From the NCBI GenBank assembly GCA_019639215.1, contig JAHBSH010000010.1:1-43709 (forward strand): a stretch of DNA of 43,709 nt, read 5' to 3'. This DNA is from Acidobacteriota bacterium (GTDB taxonomy: Bacteria > Acidobacteriota > Blastocatellia > Pyrinomonadales > Pyrinomonadaceae). Both the position numbers and the translations under genes were made by a program. Shown piece after piece: positions 1-7,117 of this stretch. The notes beneath the pieces were generated by a model. That model did no database searches and had not been told where the DNA came from. It was given only the letters and a program-made list of their open reading frames with translations. How positions within the stretch are numbered: the stretch's first letter is position 1; each line of letters opens with the position of its first letter.

Positions 1-1376
1 CCACTTTCTGACGCGAGTCCGTTGACGTAAAAATACCATTCTATGAAGCTGTCTTTCTGCATCTGTGAAGAATGCAGAAAGGAGATATAGGTACGCAAAA
101 CTTCTTGTTTCAGATTCCCATTTGGAACCCTGTCCAGAAGAACCTTATATAGGACACACTTTTGATGGAAAACTTCAGACTCGCTTTCGTCGCCATCTGC
201 TGTCCACTTTGAAAGCTCGTTCAAATACATGCGTACCCTTAAGATCCATTCCTCGCTTGTCTTATCCGCTTCACTTATGGGCTTATCACCGAAAGACCAG
301 TTCAGCTCACGAAACTCCGTCATCATCCTTTTAGCATTTGTTGATGTCCAATAATCAGGGTCCTTCGCCGTTGATAGAGTTTCAGTTGCCAAAACATCGT
401 CTCGCCCCAATGGTTTATCACCTAGAAAACTATTCGCATCCAATACAAATCGTGGGAGTTCTTCGTCTGTTTTCAGAAGGTTGTCAGAACATCGTCCCGA
501 TCTCAAATTTTTCACAAGCAATTCGCGGTAGCCGTTAACAAGCTCCATGCCTGCGGGTCCCGAAAGACCACTAATAAGGGGGAAAAAATGGGATCCAACG
601 CGGTCACGCTCCATTACCTTGTAGAAAGAACGGTCGTCGTCAAAGTTCTGTTTGAGTGATCTTGCGAGGGCATTAGAAAGAATATGTTTTTCATTCTCAA
701 TATCGTTAAATTGTTTGAGGAGATCGAACGCAGGGCCGAGCTGAGCCGGCGAAATTATGTTTTCGATCCAAGGCAAAAGAAATTGTACTCGAATTCCGTT
801 TTCGATCTCATCTTTTGAGAACGACTCCTCGGCAACAACCCCGACAGTTTTGTAAATATCTGTTACGTCATATACGAGGGGTTCTTCACATTCGAGTTTT
901 TTTAGGCCGAGTTTGCCGCTCATTTCAAATACCATCTGACGGGCTCTTTCCTTATCAATTTTTAATATCTCCAGGATTATACGGCTTTTCAATGAAAGAG
1001 AATCGATCTTCTGATCGTAAGCATAGCCAAGATATCCGGCGTGAGTATCTATTGACCGTCCTCTTATGGGTATAACGACGCGCCTTACCTTATTACCTAC
1101 ATTCTCGGTGTTTCGATAAGCATCCTCTAACAGCTGCTTTCGCCATTCTTGGTTCTTTAGTTCTTTCGATGCGGTGACTTTTATGTGTATCTGAACAGAC
1201 ATTTCGGCAGCTACGTTATTTGCCGAGGCTATCAGATTAAGAATATATGCAGGTGGCACGGGAGGATCTTCTGTCTCTGTGGTCTGCCCATTTAGTGTCA
1301 TCGGGAAAAAGGTCAGTATAAACAAGAAAAAGACGCCCGGTTCATTAGTGACCGATCTTACAAAGTTCGTTCCCAT
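1..1376 (-). CDS. Secreted protein of unknown function, 3' end cut by window edge
   Basis: An uninterrupted reverse-strand frame runs from an ATG at 1376 to the window edge, giving 458 codons with no stop, so the C-terminus is missing. The product starts with a hydrophobic stretch (FFLFILTFFPMTLNG) ending near an N-G-Q site, which looks like a signal peptide and implies export. GGAGGG lies only 3 bases before the ATG, slightly close but strong. The rest is mostly charged and helical with no motif I recognise. Weak forward-strand frames in the same place are shadows. I do not know the family. It diverges from the downstream tRNA gene. Confidence 0.75.
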   Translation of the reverse strand, partial: MGTNFVRSVTNEPGVFFLFILTFFPMTLNGQTTETEDPPVPPAYILNLIASANNVAAEMSVQIHIKVTASKELKNQEWRKQLLEDAYRNTENVGNKVRRVVIPIRGRSIDTHAGYLGYAYDQKIDSLSLKSRIILEILKIDKERARQMVFEMSGKLGLKKLECEEPLVYDVTDIYKTVGVVAEESFSKDEIENGIRVQFLLPWIENIISPAQLGPAFDLLKQFNDIENEKHILSNALARSLKQNFDDDRSFYKVMERDRVGSHFFPLISGLSGPAGMELVNGYRELLVKNLRSGRCSDNLLKTDEELPRFVLDANSFLGDKPLGRDDVLATETLSTAKDPDYWTSTNAKRMMTEFRELNWSFGDKPISEADKTSEEWILRVRMYLNELSKWTADGDESESEVFHQKCVLYKVLLDRVPNGNLKQEVLRTYISFLHSSQMQKDSFIEWYFYVNGLASES

Positions 1377-1465
1377 TTTCCCTCCGAAATAATGTTGATA
1401 AGTGGGGATTGTAGCATAAACTTCAAACTCACCAGATGGAAAGGCTATCTACCGTTAATTCATTA

Positions 1466-1495
1466 TTGACAATCAAAATGCCGACTTGGTATTCT
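1466..1495 (+). promoter_or_regulatory. Probable sigma-70 promoter of the tRNA-Glu gene
   Basis: A perfect -35 hexamer TTGACA (1466-1471) is followed after 18 bases by TATTCT (1490-1495), a -10-like hexamer. It lies about 80 bases before the tRNA. No other good pair is seen in the 198-base gap between the upstream secreted-protein gene and the tRNA. Start-site position is inferred. Confidence 0.5.
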
Positions 1496-1574
1496 TACTG
1501 TTCGCCTTTTTTGCAGGCGATAAGGTTGAAAAGTTCTCTTGCGATTCTTGGGTTCGTTTAGGGAGCATTTATGT

Positions 1575-1650
1575 GTCCGGTTCGTCTAGGGGTCTAGGAC
1601 ACCGCCCTTTCACGGCGGCAACACGGGTTCAAATCCCGTACCGGATACCA
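1575..1650 (+). tRNA. tRNA-Glu (anticodon TTC)
   Basis: A full cloverleaf can be drawn. The acceptor strands GTCCGGT and ACCGGAT pair over 7 positions, with a G-T first pair. The anticodon stem CCGCC/GGCGG encloses the loop CTTTCAC, so the anticodon is TTC and the charged residue glutamate. The T arm carries GGTTCAAATCC, and the 3' CCA end is encoded. It is a single gene, not part of a tRNA cluster, with its own promoter-like sequence upstream and a hairpin terminator downstream. I saw no duplicated 3' end that would mark an integration site. Confidence 0.95.
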
Positions 1651-1687
1651 TCTTTTATCACAGTTTTTGCATCATAGCTTTTTGACG

Positions 1688-1720
1688 ATTCGCTTGCACC
1701 CCAAGCGAATTTTTTATTTT
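1688..1720 (+). terminator. Rho-independent terminator after tRNA-Glu
   Basis: A 9-bp perfect stem (ATTCGCTTG, 1688-1696, with CAAGCGAAT, 1702-1710) and a 5-base loop are followed by a T-rich tract (TTTTTATTTT). It separates the tRNA transcript from the TPR protein gene starting at 1732. Confidence 0.85.
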
Positions 1721-1731
1721 AGGGCAATTAA

Positions 1732-3531
1732 ATGTTGAACAGATATATTATAAAAGCTTTTTTTGTTCTGATGGCGATTCCATTCGCCATGACCGCTCAG
1801 ACAGTCCAGAATGCTTCAGACACGATCTTAATACTCCCTTTCGAAAACCGCTCTGACAAGCCGGAATTCAACTGGGTCGGCGAAAGTTTTGCTCTTAGTC
1901 TTTCCGATCTGCTTGATGTTCCCGGTTTGAATGTCATATCTAATAATGAGCGAAAGCTGATCCAGCAAAAACTAAGAGTACCGTTGACCAGCATCCCGAG
2001 TCTGGCGACATCGCTGCGTCTTGCCCGCGAAAGCGGAGCGACACTGTTGATATCCGGCCGTTACAATATCGTTCCGGCTCAAGAGGATACCGCGGCAACC
2101 ATAAATGTGACGACGCGTATCATCCGTGTCAACGAAGGACGCTTCTTAAGCGAGGTAATTGGTGATAGACAAGTGCAGCGTGACATCGTTTTGACCGATG
2201 CTCTTGGTAACCTTCAGACAATGCAGGGACAAATTGCCTATCAGGTACTTTATCAACGCGACAAGAATCTTGCTTACTCGCAAAATGACATAGTTGTTGC
2301 GGCCAATAAAGTGCCCTCACGTGCGTTCGAGGCATACATTAAAGGTCTTCTGACCAGCATTCCTGAAACGCGTGAAAATTATTTCAAGAACGCGATGCGG
2401 CTTTATACCGATTCAGGAGCTGAAGGGACATTCGTTGAGGCAGCGCTGGAATTAGGACATCTTTATCTCACCCGTAATCGCCTGTCTGAAGCCGTCGATT
2501 CATTTGAACGCGTTATTTCTGCTAATCAGCTTTGCCGTGAAAAAGCGAGCGGTTCCGGTCGTATTCTGCAATGCAATGACGAGAGTTTTGCAGAAGCATC
2601 GTTTTACATAGGAGCGATCCGCTGGCAGCAGAAAAATTATGAGCAGGCGCTCAGCGTTCTGCGGCCCATTGCGGAAGAATTAAAAATAACCAGTGTTTAC
2701 AATATGCTCGGTGCTATTTCGCTGGAAGCCTCAAGGGCAGAGAAGCGCGATGCTGCCAGAGCGGCGGCTTTGCTCAATGAAGGCATTCAGCTGCTCCAAA
2801 AGGCTGCCGAGTCCGCACCTGATGATCTGTCCGTTCGTTTTAACTACGGACTTGCCCTTTTCTTGCAGGGAGATCATATCCGTGCGGCCGAACAGCTTAG
2901 CGAACTTACGGAAGTCTCTCAACGAGACGGGGAAGCATTTTACCTTTTGGCAAAAAGCCTTGCCGATATAAAGGATGAAACCGCCGTGACCGTCGATGAC
3001 CAGGCAAAGGTACTGCTTGCGGCCGGTAATCAGTACGCCAATCTGGAAAGGGAATGGACAAGATCAAAGACTGTCTCGATCATTACACCAAGGGTTGAAC
3101 AACCACAACGCAAAGATTTTGTCAGTGTGATACTAAGCCAGCGTGAATCGGTAGCGGTTCAGCGTCCTCCAAGCGGCGCCGAAGGGCTTTTGCAGCAGGC
3201 ACGTGAACATTACAAGAATGGCAATGATGATGAGGCCATGACGGTTTTGCGACGTCTGCTTGTGACCGAACCGATGAGCGCAGAGAGTTATTTGATACTG
3301 GGCAAGATCCATCTTAGACGTGGCGATCGCGACCAGGCTGTCAGCGCATTGAAAACAGCTCTGTTTTGGGATAATCGCCTGATAGATGCTCACATTGTCT
3401 TAGGACGCATTTATCTGGAAAGGAACGAATGCCAGCAGGTAAAAACTTACGCTGCGGCGGCTATGGAACTCGATCCGGAAAATTCAGAAGCTATCTCTTT
3501 ACAAAGACAGGCTGACCGATGCTCCAAATAG
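1732..3531 (+). CDS. Exported TPR protein with TolB/FlgO-like N-terminal domain
   Basis: The 599-residue product begins with a signal peptide (residues 1-22, cleavage near MTAQ). Next comes a domain of about 120 residues starting ILPFENRSDKPEFNWVGESF, the pattern of envelope proteins that assemble 'functional prediction' TolB/FlgO/CsgG-like folds (PFxN, then a short-lived strand LLISGRYN). From about residue 200 onward there are tetratricopeptide-like helical pairs, clearest at 230-300 and 480-590 (for example SYLILGKIHLRRGDRDQAVSALKTAL). Such repeats bind protein partners. The ATG at 1732 follows an AGGG ribosome site. The gene stands alone, so its partner is unknown. The general class is clear; the exact role is not. 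Confidence 0.85.
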   Translation: MLNRYIIKAFFVLMAIPFAMTAQTVQNASDTILILPFENRSDKPEFNWVGESFALSLSDLLDVPGLNVISNNERKLIQQKLRVPLTSIPSLATSLRLARESGATLLISGRYNIVPAQEDTAATINVTTRIIRVNEGRFLSEVIGDRQVQRDIVLTDALGNLQTMQGQIAYQVLYQRDKNLAYSQNDIVVAANKVPSRAFEAYIKGLLTSIPETRENYFKNAMRLYTDSGAEGTFVEAALELGHLYLTRNRLSEAVDSFERVISANQLCREKASGSGRILQCNDESFAEASFYIGAIRWQQKNYEQALSVLRPIAEELKITSVYNMLGAISLEASRAEKRDAARAAALLNEGIQLLQKAAESAPDDLSVRFNYGLALFLQGDHIRAAEQLSELTEVSQRDGEAFYLLAKSLADIKDETAVTVDDQAKVLLAAGNQYANLEREWTRSKTVSIITPRVEQPQRKDFVSVILSQRESVAVQRPPSGAEGLLQQAREHYKNGNDDEAMTVLRRLLVTEPMSAESYLILGKIHLRRGDRDQAVSALKTALFWDNRLIDAHIVLGRIYLERNECQQVKTYAAAAMELDPENSEAISLQRQADRCSK

Positions 3532-3603
3532 TGCAGTCCTTGTCCGTTTTAGGTCAATGTCGCCGGTCATTATAGATCGGCAGCATTCTATTACTCTAAT
3601 GGG

Positions 3604-3622
3604 TCTAAAAACGCCTTTTAGA
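3604..3622. terminator. Possible weak terminator after the TPR gene
   Basis: TCTAAAA (3604-3610) and TTTTAGA (3616-3622) form a 7-bp, AT-rich stem with loop ACGCC, 73 bases after the TPR stop codon. The arms themselves are A- and T-rich, so it could act in either direction. There is no long T tract after it, so confidence is low. Confidence 0.3.
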
Positions 3623-3671
3623 GAGCCATGTAAATAAAAAAATCACTTGTTGGAACGCGAAATCGCATTTG

Positions 3672-3687
3672 TGGCACGCCACGTGCT
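3672..3687 (+). promoter_or_regulatory. Near-consensus sigma-54 (RpoN) promoter
   Basis: TGGCACGccacgTGCT fits the sigma-54 consensus TGGCACG-N4-TTGCW at 11 of the 12 defined positions, with the -24 GG and -12 GC at exactly the required distance. The only deviation is G instead of the first T of TTGC. The predicted start is about 12 bases after the GC, near 3698. No coding frame starts nearby; the sequence downstream ends in a terminator hairpin. Sigma-54 promoters need an AAA+ activator, and none is encoded in this window. Confidence 0.65.
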
Positions 3688-3697
3688 TTAAGGAAAA

Positions 3698-3850
3698 GCG
3701 GCTAGCTTGATTCGAAGAGTTAAAAGAGTCAAGACCCCGCCGCCAACACTTCTCCGAGCGCGGTTTGCCACTGTGCTTGAAACCTTCCGAGCGTTCCTTC
3801 AGTTGTCCTTCCTATCTGAACCCGGTCACAAGTGACCGGGTTCTATCCTT
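3698..3850 (+). ncRNA. Candidate sigma-54-dependent small RNA (~150 nt)
   Basis: The interval begins at the start site predicted from the sigma-54 promoter and ends after the hairpin at 3819-3842. It holds no frame of credible length. It contains CCGAGCG twice (3773 region and 3787 region), and the pyrimidine-rich motif GAGCGTTCCTTCAGTTGTCC just before the terminator. That 21-nt motif (3789-3809) recurs at 14868-14888 in another gene-free stretch. CCTTC could pair with purine-rich ribosome-binding sites (GAAGG), which would suit a trans-acting regulator; this is inference. I do not recognise a described RNA family. Confidence 0.5.
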
Positions 3851-3851
3851 T
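3819..3851 (+). terminator. Strong hairpin terminator of the small-RNA candidate
   Basis: An 11-bp perfect, GC-rich stem (AACCCGGTCAC, 3819-3829, with GTGACCGGGTT, 3832-3842) is closed by only two extra bases, so the top pairs must open. The tail is T-rich but interrupted (CTATCCTTTT). No gene ends upstream within 280 bases, so it must end a non-coding transcript. Confidence 0.65.
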
Positions 3852-3942
3852 TAAACCAGTAAATACAAGGGTTTCAGAGTGTTTGTGAATAATCGTTCAA
3901 ATTGAAAGGATCTTTGACCGACTTTTATTTGTTTAATTCATT

Positions 3943-4027
3943 TTGACATGCGTGACTGACATACAAATATGCGGTTGACGTAATTTGTCATTTTAAAATG
4001 ACAAATTTTGTATTTTGGGGCCCCAAA
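3943..4027 (+). promoter_or_regulatory. Upstream region of lnt with two perfect palindromes
   Basis: The 26-base sequence 3982-4007 is a perfect palindrome (arms AATTTGTCATTTT and AAAATGACAAATT), and 4014-4027 is a second perfect palindrome (TTTGGGGCCCCAAA) six bases later. Promoter-like hexamers lie just before: TTGACA at 3943-3948 with an AATATG-like -10, and TTGACG at 3975-3980 abutting the first palindrome. This is the layout of an operator that a dimeric repressor would occupy. The regulator is not identifiable here. They sit 117-160 bases before the lnt start codon. Confidence 0.4.
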
Positions 4028-4143
4028 CTGTCAGATTGAATGCTTCATCTGACCGATTAAAGGTAAATGTGAAAATTAGTACAAGTTCCAACAAAGCTTT
4101 TTGTTACAAGTGATCGTCGCCGATCGTCTGATATGATGATGAG

Positions 4144-5709
4144 GTGAAATTTGGACGCATCAAAGAGCTTTTTCCTTCTTGGGCAAGTGTCGGCCTTTCT
4201 GTCTTTGCGGCTGTGCTGCTGATACTCGCATTTCCCGGGATCGAATTCGCGCCTGCGGCGTTCGTTGCGTTTCTGCCATTGCTGTTTGCTCTAGAGAGAG
4301 AAAAGGGGTCGGTCGCGAAGGCGTTTGTCACCGGTTGGATATTCGGCACCGTTTTCTTTATAGGTACATGCTGGTGGCTGACCTTTGCCCCGATCACGTA
4401 TGCGGGTTTTCCTGTCGCTCTTGCTTACTTTCTGCTTGTTATCGTCTGCATGATCGTCGGTGTTTTTCCGGCGATATTCGGTGCGGTGATGGCGTTACTT
4501 TTTAGACGCTTCGGTTTTCTTGCAGTCTTTGCATCGCCTTTCGTCTGGGTCTTTACCGAATTTCTGCGTTATTGGCTGACGGGTAATAACTGGAATGCTC
4601 TTGGATATTCACAGGCGTTCTTCAACGTCACTTTACATTTTGCCGAGATCGGCGGAGTGATGCTAGTTAGTTTTCTTTGTCTGATCCCTGCGGCCGTTTT
4701 GTATTACGCCGTTAATAGCTGGTCGCGCCGACGCGTTGAAGTAAGCATTTTCTCGGCACTTTTTGTCCTGTTTATTCTGTTCTGTAGCTTATTCGTCTTT
4801 AACGAGCCTGCGGATATATTTGACCGTCAGCGGCCGTCTGCTGCAACGATCGTCGCTATTCAGCCGAAAGTTCCGATGTCCGGCCTGAGCTATCAAAAAT
4901 GGCAACAGCTTAGAAAGCGTCATGTAGAAATGGCCGAAGCAGCATTGAGTACGTTAAACGAGCCGCCTACAACGTACAACGAATCACCGACAACAGTTAT
5001 CTTTCCGGAATCTCCGATGAATTTTCAGTACGAGGAAGATAAGGAGTTTCAGGTATTCATTAACGGTTTTGCACGGCGAAATAACGTCAGCGTTCTTTTC
5101 AATTCGGCCGAGCCTGACGCGGCATCCGGCAAGTATTTCAATTCGGCGGTTTTAGTAGATCCGCAAGGTCAAAAGGCAGGCCAGTATAACAAGATGTTCC
5201 TTGTGCCTTTTGGCGAGATGGTGCCGTGGCCGTTCGAATCCATTATCCCGACGCTGGTCGGTACGTTTGCTCCCGGCCGGGAATATAACGTTGTGCAGAT
5301 CGCCGATATGAAGGCGGGGATATTGATATGTTTTGAATCGCACTTCGGCGTATTGGGCAGAGAATTTGTTCTCAATGGGGCCGACGTTTTGATAGAGATG
5401 ACCAACGACGGCTACCTTGGCCCGACGCCGGTGCTTCGCCAACATCTTGCAAATGCCGTTTTTCGTGCGGTTGAAACCAACCGTCCGGTCATTCGGGCGA
5501 CAAATGTCGGCATAACGGCGTATATAAATGCAAAAGGTGACGTAATTGACGCTGCAAAAGTGTATCAAGAGGACACACGTATTTGGAGCGTGCCAAAAAG
5601 CGACGGTTCACAGACCTTTTATGTAAAATACGGCGACTGGTTCGCATGGCTGTGTTCGATGGTGACAGTCGGGTTGTTAGCTTATGCGATTTTTCGACGA
5701 AGACAATAA
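4144..5709 (+). CDS. lnt: Apolipoprotein N-acyltransferase
   Basis: Lnt adds the third acyl chain to the N-terminal cysteine of lipoproteins in the inner membrane, using phospholipid as donor, before Lol sorting. The 521-residue product has an N-terminal block of about six to seven membrane segments (residues 10-220), a periplasmic nitrilase-like domain (about 230-490) and a final membrane helix (WFAWLCSMVTVGLLAYAIF). The catalytic triad of the family is visible: Glu289 in FPESP, Lys350 in YNKMFLVPFGE and Cys396 in ILICFES. The start is GTG at 4144; no clear ribosome site precedes it. Length matches the family. The presence of several lipoprotein-type genes in the window fits this role. Confidence 0.95.
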   Translation: MKFGRIKELFPSWASVGLSVFAAVLLILAFPGIEFAPAAFVAFLPLLFALEREKGSVAKAFVTGWIFGTVFFIGTCWWLTFAPITYAGFPVALAYFLLVIVCMIVGVFPAIFGAVMALLFRRFGFLAVFASPFVWVFTEFLRYWLTGNNWNALGYSQAFFNVTLHFAEIGGVMLVSFLCLIPAAVLYYAVNSWSRRRVEVSIFSALFVLFILFCSLFVFNEPADIFDRQRPSAATIVAIQPKVPMSGLSYQKWQQLRKRHVEMAEAALSTLNEPPTTYNESPTTVIFPESPMNFQYEEDKEFQVFINGFARRNNVSVLFNSAEPDAASGKYFNSAVLVDPQGQKAGQYNKMFLVPFGEMVPWPFESIIPTLVGTFAPGREYNVVQIADMKAGILICFESHFGVLGREFVLNGADVLIEMTNDGYLGPTPVLRQHLANAVFRAVETNRPVIRATNVGITAYINAKGDVIDAAKVYQEDTRIWSVPKSDGSQTFYVKYGDWFAWLCSMVTVGLLAYAIFRRRQ

Positions 5710-5736
5710 ATGGTTTCAATGGACAATGTCTCTTTT

Positions 5737-6108
5737 CGGAAAAGCATAGCTTTTCCGCACATCGAAGCGGCAAGCCGCTAAGAGAGTGGAGAGTAGAGAG
5801 TCGTGAGGGGCGAGGTGATGGGGAAGAGTTATAGATTCTCATGTCGGTACCGCTCGCGTGAGCGAGTGGCGGAGAGTCTGTATATGGATCTTTGAGGATA
5901 TGCGGGATGTCGTTAGGTCAAAACCTTGCCGCTTGGTGACGCAGGCGGTAATGAACTATACAACGCTTCTGCGAAGCGTATGCAGGCAGGATGCCTGCGC
6001 TCCAGTCAAATCTGCTGACGCAGGTTTAGGCCTTTCGCAAATTTGAGTGTGCGGAACACACGGCCATAACATTAGCTACAGGTGTAGCACGAAGTGCGTA
6101 ACCTGTAG
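5737..6108. repeat. Mosaic of short hairpin (REP-like) elements before the Y1 transposase
   Basis: This gene-free stretch is packed with short inverted repeats: 5737-5757 (9-bp stem CGGAAAAGC), 5766-5779 (AGCGGC/GCCGCT), 5851-5864 (CGCTC/GAGCG), 5963-5979 (ACGCTT/AAGCGT), 5982-5998 (GCAGGCA/TGCCTGC), 6047-6061 (GTGTG/CACAC) and a nested one at 6076-6108 (CTACAGGT/ACCTGTAG around GCAC/GTGC). Such dense extragenic palindromes are typical of sequences mobilised by REP-associated tyrosine transposases, one of which follows directly. A short forward frame through this region is not credible as a gene. Confidence 0.6.
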
Positions 6109-6133
6109 TCCAGACATCCACCACGCCTCTGAG

Positions 6134-6152
6134 CATGTGAAACATGCGGCAT
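6134..6152 (+). repeat. Left arm of an inverted repeat flanking the Y1 transposase
   Basis: CATGTGAAACATGCGGCAT (6134-6152) matches, at 17 of 19 positions, the reverse complement of 6678-6696 (ATGCCGCGTGTTTCACACG). In addition the direct repeat TTTGACCTGA occurs at 6154-6163 and 6711-6720. The pair encloses the transposase gene and may mark the ends of the unit it moved with. Confidence 0.5.
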
Positions 6153-6225
6153 ATTTGACCTGATCTGTTTGTTTGATATAACATTCCCGGCCACGCATTA
6201 CATTCTATAAATTGGTCATTCTACT

Positions 6226-6660
6226 ATGTCACATACCAGACTGATCTATCACATTGTGTTTCGGACAAAAGGCGGGCTGCCTTTTATAAACGAAACTTGG
6301 GAAGCCGAATTGTATAAGTATCTAGCGGGCATAATAAAACGTCTTAACGGCTTTGTTATTGCCATAAATGGAATGCCGGATCACGTTCACGTTCTTATTT
6401 CACTTGCTCCATGTGATCTGCCTTCGTTCATGCGTGATCTAAAAGCAAGTTCCTCAAAATGGGCGAAAAAATATTCACCAAAATTTTCCTGGCAGCGCCG
6501 CTATGCAGCTTTTACGGTTAGCGAATCTGTTGTGCCAGCTGTTAAAAAATATATCCAGGATCAAAAAGAACATCACAAAAGGAGTACATTTGAGTCGGAA
6601 TATATTGCGATGTTGAAAAAGCACAATATTGATTTCGAAGAGAAATATTTGTGGGAATGA
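6226..6660 (+). CDS. Y1 (HUH) transposase, IS200/REP-associated type
   Basis: The 144-residue product matches the single-domain Y1 transposases (Y1_Tnp) that cut and join single-stranded DNA at hairpins. The metal-binding HUH motif is seen as His53-Val-His55 (PDHVHVLIS) and the nucleophile as Tyr109 in AVKKYIQDQKEHH. Length is that of IS200-type TnpA and of short REP-associated transposases. No accessory TnpB gene is adjacent. Hairpin-rich DNA on both sides, an inverted repeat pair and tandem hairpin units downstream favour a REP-associated (RAYT) role over an independent insertion sequence, but this is inference. The frame is intact with both catalytic motifs, so it may be active. A clear ribosome site is not visible. 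Confidence 0.85.
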   Translation: MSHTRLIYHIVFRTKGGLPFINETWEAELYKYLAGIIKRLNGFVIAINGMPDHVHVLISLAPCDLPSFMRDLKASSSKWAKKYSPKFSWQRRYAAFTVSESVVPAVKKYIQDQKEHHKRSTFESEYIAMLKKHNIDFEEKYLWE

Positions 6661-6677
6661 AATGTTTTCGGGTAGAT

Positions 6678-6696
6678 ATGCCGCGTGTTTCACACG
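6678..6696 (-). repeat. Right arm of the inverted repeat flanking the Y1 transposase
   Basis: See the left arm at 6134-6152. The right arm is directly followed by a hairpin (CACACGCTAAGCGTGTG, 6691-6707) and by the second copy of the direct repeat TTTGACCTGA (6711-6720), after which the tandem array starts. Confidence 0.5.
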
Positions 6697-6722
6697 CTAA
6701 GCGTGTGTTGTTTGACCTGACT

Positions 6723-7058
6723 ACACATTCCGCTTCGCTCCATGTGTAGCTACTGATATAACGGCATGCTCCGCACGCCGATGAATGAAAACATTTTTAG
6801 TGACACATTCCGCTTCGCTCCATGTGTAGCTACTGATATAACGGCATGCTCCACACGCCGCAGAATGAAAACATTTTTTAGTGACACATTCCGCTTCGCT
6901 TTATGTGTGGCTACTGATACAACGGCATGCTCCGCACGCCGCTGAATGAAAACATCTTTTAGTGACACATTCCGCTTCGCTTCATGTGTAGCTACTGACA
7001 TATCGGCATGCTCCGCACACCGCGGAATGAATACTTTTTTCTTGTCGACACATCCCGC
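6723..7058. repeat. Tandem array of ~81-bp double-hairpin units
   Basis: Units start with ACACATTCCGCTTCGCT at 6723, 6803, 6884 and 6965 (periods 80, 81, 81, 83), and a degenerate fifth copy begins at 7048 and stops after about 11 bases. Each unit holds two hairpins: ACACAT/ATGTGT around a GCTTCGC core, and an 8-bp stem with one mismatch (CGGCATGC, loop TCC, GCACGCCG). Between units are AT-rich linkers (GAATGAAAACATTTTTTAGTG). Copies differ by a few substitutions. The array begins immediately after the transposase's right repeat and ends about 60 bases before prfB. This is a BIME-like cluster of extragenic palindromes. Confidence 0.85.
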
Positions 7059-7117
7059 AATTAGTTGAGGTGTTCCGGCATTGGCTTAAGCGCGGAGTTT
7101 GGTTAAACTAACTTGAT

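Noticed and set aside
65..1075. Three short forward frames near the left edge
   Set aside because: They lie under a 458-codon reverse frame with signal peptide and a good ribosome site.
1486..1677. Forward frame of 63 residues covering the tRNA
   Set aside because: It runs through the whole tRNA-Glu gene; its start is a by-product.
1575..1720. tRNA-Glu as an integration site for a mobile element
   Set aside because: No duplicated 3' end of the tRNA, no integrase gene and no compositional change next to it.
5858..6046. Forward frame of 62 residues in the hairpin mosaic
   Set aside because: It lies entirely in palindromic repeat DNA, with no ribosome site or domain.
6750..7001. Reverse-strand frame encoding a repeated 27-residue unit (SVATHEAKRNVSL...)
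   Set aside because: It is a by-product of the 81-bp tandem array (81 = 27 codons). The first unit is 80 bases, so the frame shifts there, and there is no ribosome site.
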